64,000 nucleotides of DNA from Fortiea contorta PCC 7126. GTDB lineage: Bacteria > Cyanobacteriota > Cyanobacteriia > Cyanobacteriales > Nostocaceae. The stretch's first letter is position 1; each line of letters begins with the position of its first letter. The stretch lies in assembly GCF_000332295.1 (NCBI RefSeq), contig NZ_KB235930.1:4739895-4803894 (forward strand), read 5' to 3'. A model generated the notes under the pieces. That model ran no database searches. It was not told the origin of the DNA and saw only the letters and a program-made list of their open reading frames with translations. The translations under genes and the position numbers were made by a program. Shown piece after piece: positions 61,492 to 64,000 of this stretch.

Positions 61492-63753
61492 ATGGAGAAT
61501 ACCACACTCAAACTGCGCGGCATGAGTTGTGCCTCTTGTGCCAGCAGCATTGAAGACGCGATTAATTCTGTCACCGGTGTCGATGAATGTATTGTGAATT
61601 TTGGAGCAGAACAGGCAACAGTTAAATATGACCCTAGAAGAACTGATTTAGAAGCCATTCAAGAAGCAGTAGATGCAGCAGGTTACTCTGCTTACCCACT
61701 CCAAGAACAAAACCTGATGGCGGGAGAAGATGATGCGGAGAAAAAACATCGCTTAAGAGAATCTCGTGATTTAATGCGAAAAGTGACGGTAGGGGGCATC
61801 ATTAGCACTGTGTTAGTTATAGGTTCACTGCCCATGATGACAGGGTTGCACTTACCCTTTATCCCAGTATGGTTACATAATCCTTGGGTACAGTTGATAC
61901 TCACTACCCCAGTACAGTTTTGGTGTGGTTACTCCTTCTACATTAATGGATGGAAAGCTTTAAAACGTCATGCTGCCACAATGGATACCCTAATTGCTTT
62001 GGGTACAAGTGCAGCATATTTTTATTCGCTATTTCCCACATTATTTCCCAGCTTTTTCATCAATCAAGGGTTAACACCAGATGTATATTATGAAACTGCT
62101 GCTGTCGTCATTACCCTGATTTTGCTAGGAAGATTATTTGAAAATCGTGCTAAAGGACAAACCTCAGAAGCTATCCGTAAGCTAATTGGGTTACAAGCTA
62201 AAACAGCGCGTTTGATTCGCAATGGACGAGAAGTAGATGTCCCAATTGAAGAAGTAATTATTGGAGATGTGATATTGGTTCGTCCTGGCGAGAAAATTCC
62301 TGTTGACGGGGAAGTAATTGAGGGAGCATCCACAATTGATGAAGGGATGGTAACAGGGGAAAGCGTGCCTGTCAAAAAGCAACCAGGCGATGAAGTGATT
62401 GGAGCTACTATTAACAAAACTGGGAGTTTCAAGTTTCGGGCGACACGAGTCGGAAGTGATACAGTGCTGGCGCAGATTGTCCAATTAGTACAGCAAGCTC
62501 AGGGTTCTAAAGCCCCAATTCAGAGATTAGCAGACCAAGTAACTGGATGGTTTGTGCCTGCGGTAATTGCGATCGCTCTACTCACTTTCATCATTTGGTT
62601 TAATTTTACAGGTAACGTGACTTTAGCGCTGATCACCACTGTTGGGGTACTAATTATCGCCTGTCCTTGTGCGCTGGGTTTAGCCACACCAACATCTGTA
62701 ATGGTAGGAACGGGTAAAGGTGCGGAAAATGGCATTTTGATTAAAGGTGCCGAAAGCTTGGAAGTGGCGCACAAAATTCAAACAATCGTGCTAGATAAAA
62801 CTGGAACAATCACTCAGGGTAAACCAACAGTCACCGATTTTGTCACCGTCAATGGTACTGCTAATGGTAACGAAATGAGCTTGGTGCAACTTACGGCATC
62901 TGTGGAACGCAATTCTGAACATCCATTGGCAGAAGCGGTTGTGAGATACGCTCAATCTCAAGAAGTGGCGTTAGCAGATGTCAGAGAGTTTGAAGCAATT
63001 ACAGGCAGTGGTGTACAAGGTATAGTTTCTGCTCATCTTGTGCAAATTGGAACGCAACGCTGGATGTCAGAATTAGACATTGATACCCAAGCCTTACAAC
63101 ACGATAAAGAGCGTTTGGAATATCTGGGCAAAACTGCGATTTGGATTGCGGTTGACGGACAAATTCAGGGATTAATGGGGATTTCTGATGCCATCAAACC
63201 TACTTCAATACAGGCAATTCGTGCTTTGCAAAAACTGGGTTTAGAGGTAGTGATGCTTACAGGAGATAATCGCCGCACCGCAGAAACCATTGCCCGTGAA
63301 GTTGGTATCAAGCGCGTCTTGGCTGAAGTTCGCCCCGACCAAAAAGCTGCTACAGTGCAGAAACTACAATTAGAAGGAAAGATTGTAGCAATGGTTGGTG
63401 ATGGTATTAATGATGCACCAGCACTAGCCCAAGCCGATGTAGGAATGGCAATTGGCACTGGGACAGATGTTGCGATCGCTGCTAGTGACATTACGCTCAT
63501 CTCTGGTGACTTGCGAAGCATTGTCACAGCCATTCAACTCAGCCGCGCCACAATTCGTAATATTCGTCAAAACCTATTCTTCGCCTTCATCTACAACGTA
63601 GCTGGCATTCCCATCGCTGCCGGTATTTTGTTTCCTATCTTCGGTTGGTTACTTAACCCCATCATTGCAGGTGCAGCAATGGCATTTAGTTCAGTTTCAG
63701 TAGTTACGAATGCCCTACGTCTGCGTAAATTTCAAGCTAAAGCAGTAGTATAA
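61492..63753 (+). CDS. copA: Copper-exporting P1B-type ATPase CopA (copy 2)
   Basis: 753 residues, very similar to the product of 957-3224 with every functional motif: HMA domain [76 protein letters not shown]. The two differ mainly in helices 1-2 and loops. This copy has its own MerR-type promoter and no preceding HMA chaperone gene; the cupredoxin gene follows after 11 bp. Confidence 0.95.
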   Translation: MENTTLKLRGMSCASCASSIEDAINSVTGVDECIVNFGAEQATVKYDPRRTDLEAIQEAVDAAGYSAYPLQEQNLMAGEDDAEKKHRLRESRDLMRKVTVGGIISTVLVIGSLPMMTGLHLPFIPVWLHNPWVQLILTTPVQFWCGYSFYINGWKALKRHAATMDTLIALGTSAAYFYSLFPTLFPSFFINQGLTPDVYYETAAVVITLILLGRLFENRAKGQTSEAIRKLIGLQAKTARLIRNGREVDVPIEEVIIGDVILVRPGEKIPVDGEVIEGASTIDEGMVTGESVPVKKQPGDEVIGATINKTGSFKFRATRVGSDTVLAQIVQLVQQAQGSKAPIQRLADQVTGWFVPAVIAIALLTFIIWFNFTGNVTLALITTVGVLIIACPCALGLATPTSVMVGTGKGAENGILIKGAESLEVAHKIQTIVLDKTGTITQGKPTVTDFVTVNGTANGNEMSLVQLTASVERNSEHPLAEAVVRYAQSQEVALADVREFEAITGSGVQGIVSAHLVQIGTQRWMSELDIDTQALQHDKERLEYLGKTAIWIAVDGQIQGLMGISDAIKPTSIQAIRALQKLGLEVVMLTGDNRRTAETIAREVGIKRVLAEVRPDQKAATVQKLQLEGKIVAMVGDGINDAPALAQADVGMAIGTGTDVAIAASDITLISGDLRSIVTAIQLSRATIRNIRQNLFFAFIYNVAGIPIAAGILFPIFGWLLNPIIAGAAMAFSSVSVVTNALRLRKFQAKAVV

Positions 63754-63764
63754 GGAAGTAGCAA

Positions 63765-64000
63765 ATGTTGAGTAAAGTAATTGTTAGCAGTATAGCAGGC
63801 TTGGGATTGGCATTCAGTGTTGCCTTAGATCAAGTAGATGCACAGATGAATCATGAAATGCCGGCTACCGAGCGATCAAAGACAACTCAATTCGGTCGCA
63901 TTGAGCAACCACTGTGGGTAAAAGGTGCAGTTACAACAGCCGGGTTGGGGTTAATCGGACTAGAAATTTGGTGGTTTCTCCTAAGTAAACCAAAGTCCCA
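63765..64000 (+). CDS. Membrane-anchored cupredoxin (copy 2), cut by window edge
   Basis: Starts MLSKVIVSSIAGLGLAFSVA with GGAAG before the ATG; signal/anchor, Met/His segment (QMNHEMPATE) and second helix (AVTTAGLGLIGLEIWWFLLS) are seen, matching the protein at 413-934. The cupredoxin domain lies beyond the window. Confidence 0.8.
   Translation, partial: MLSKVIVSSIAGLGLAFSVALDQVDAQMNHEMPATERSKTTQFGRIEQPLWVKGAVTTAGLGLIGLEIWWFLLSKPKS

Overview
The window looks like a piece of a large plasmid, or a very mobile accessory region, of a filamentous Nostoc/Anabaena-type cyanobacterium. Signs of this are many GCGATCGC (HIP1) octamers, Nostoc-style interspersed palindromes, a DevBCA-type exporter, an iron-uptake-type porin, DUF2808 proteins, and a ParB-like protein next to a primase-like replication protein.

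Left part (1-7.1 kb): end of an MFS transporter, then a copper operon on the minus strand (small HMA metallochaperone, CopA P1B-ATPase, membrane-anchored cupredoxin), a DUF305 protein, a SAM methyltransferase and a small membrane protein. A second CopA-cupredoxin unit lies on the plus strand at the right edge (61.4-64 kb), so near-copies in inverted orientation flank the window.

7.1-21.7 kb: a compact, co-directional run of about 14 minus-strand genes. It holds an SDR reductase, a stand-alone nitric oxide synthase oxygenase, an HpnA-like SDR, a histidine-box desaturase/hydroxylase, a class III aminotransferase, an SRPBCC protein, a FemAB/GNAT-like acyltransferase, an acyl-CoA-dehydrogenase-like protein, a glycosyltransferase, a formyltransferase and a DevB-DevC-DevA exporter. 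It contains no PKS or NRPS. I read it as an undescribed biosynthesis-and-export operon for a tailored small molecule or glycolipid, and it is the best candidate here for a new system.

21.9-39.1 kb: a metal-type two-component system (OmpR-type regulator and kinase), an H/M-rich lipoprotein, an SbnA-like PLP enzyme with a MATE exporter, an SLH/OprB porin and two DUF2808 proteins. About ten copies of an 18-bp direct repeat (ATTTCAT N4 ATTTCAT) recur through this part (one more lies at 5.07 kb), several at promoters. Two of them sit 24-25 bp in front of a pair of related, apparently structured ~100-nt RNAs ending in U-tracts.

42.3-45.7 kb: two MerR regulators, a thioredoxin-fold protein, a Cys/Met-rich secreted peptide and a beta-propeller protein. 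Five promoters with a 20-bp spacer and a shared dyad tie this block to both copper operons.

45.9-56.7 kb: a graveyard of insertion sequences and host remnants. It includes a PvuII-type endonuclease missing its N-terminus, a DUF499 fragment, a truncated tyrosine recombinase, and an intact XRE-ImmA/IrrE plus PIN-like pair. 57.2-61.2 kb: the plasmid maintenance genes. IS701-, IS5-, IS4-, ISAs1- and IS1634-like elements and two MITE-like elements are present, many broken or nested, several with exact target duplications.
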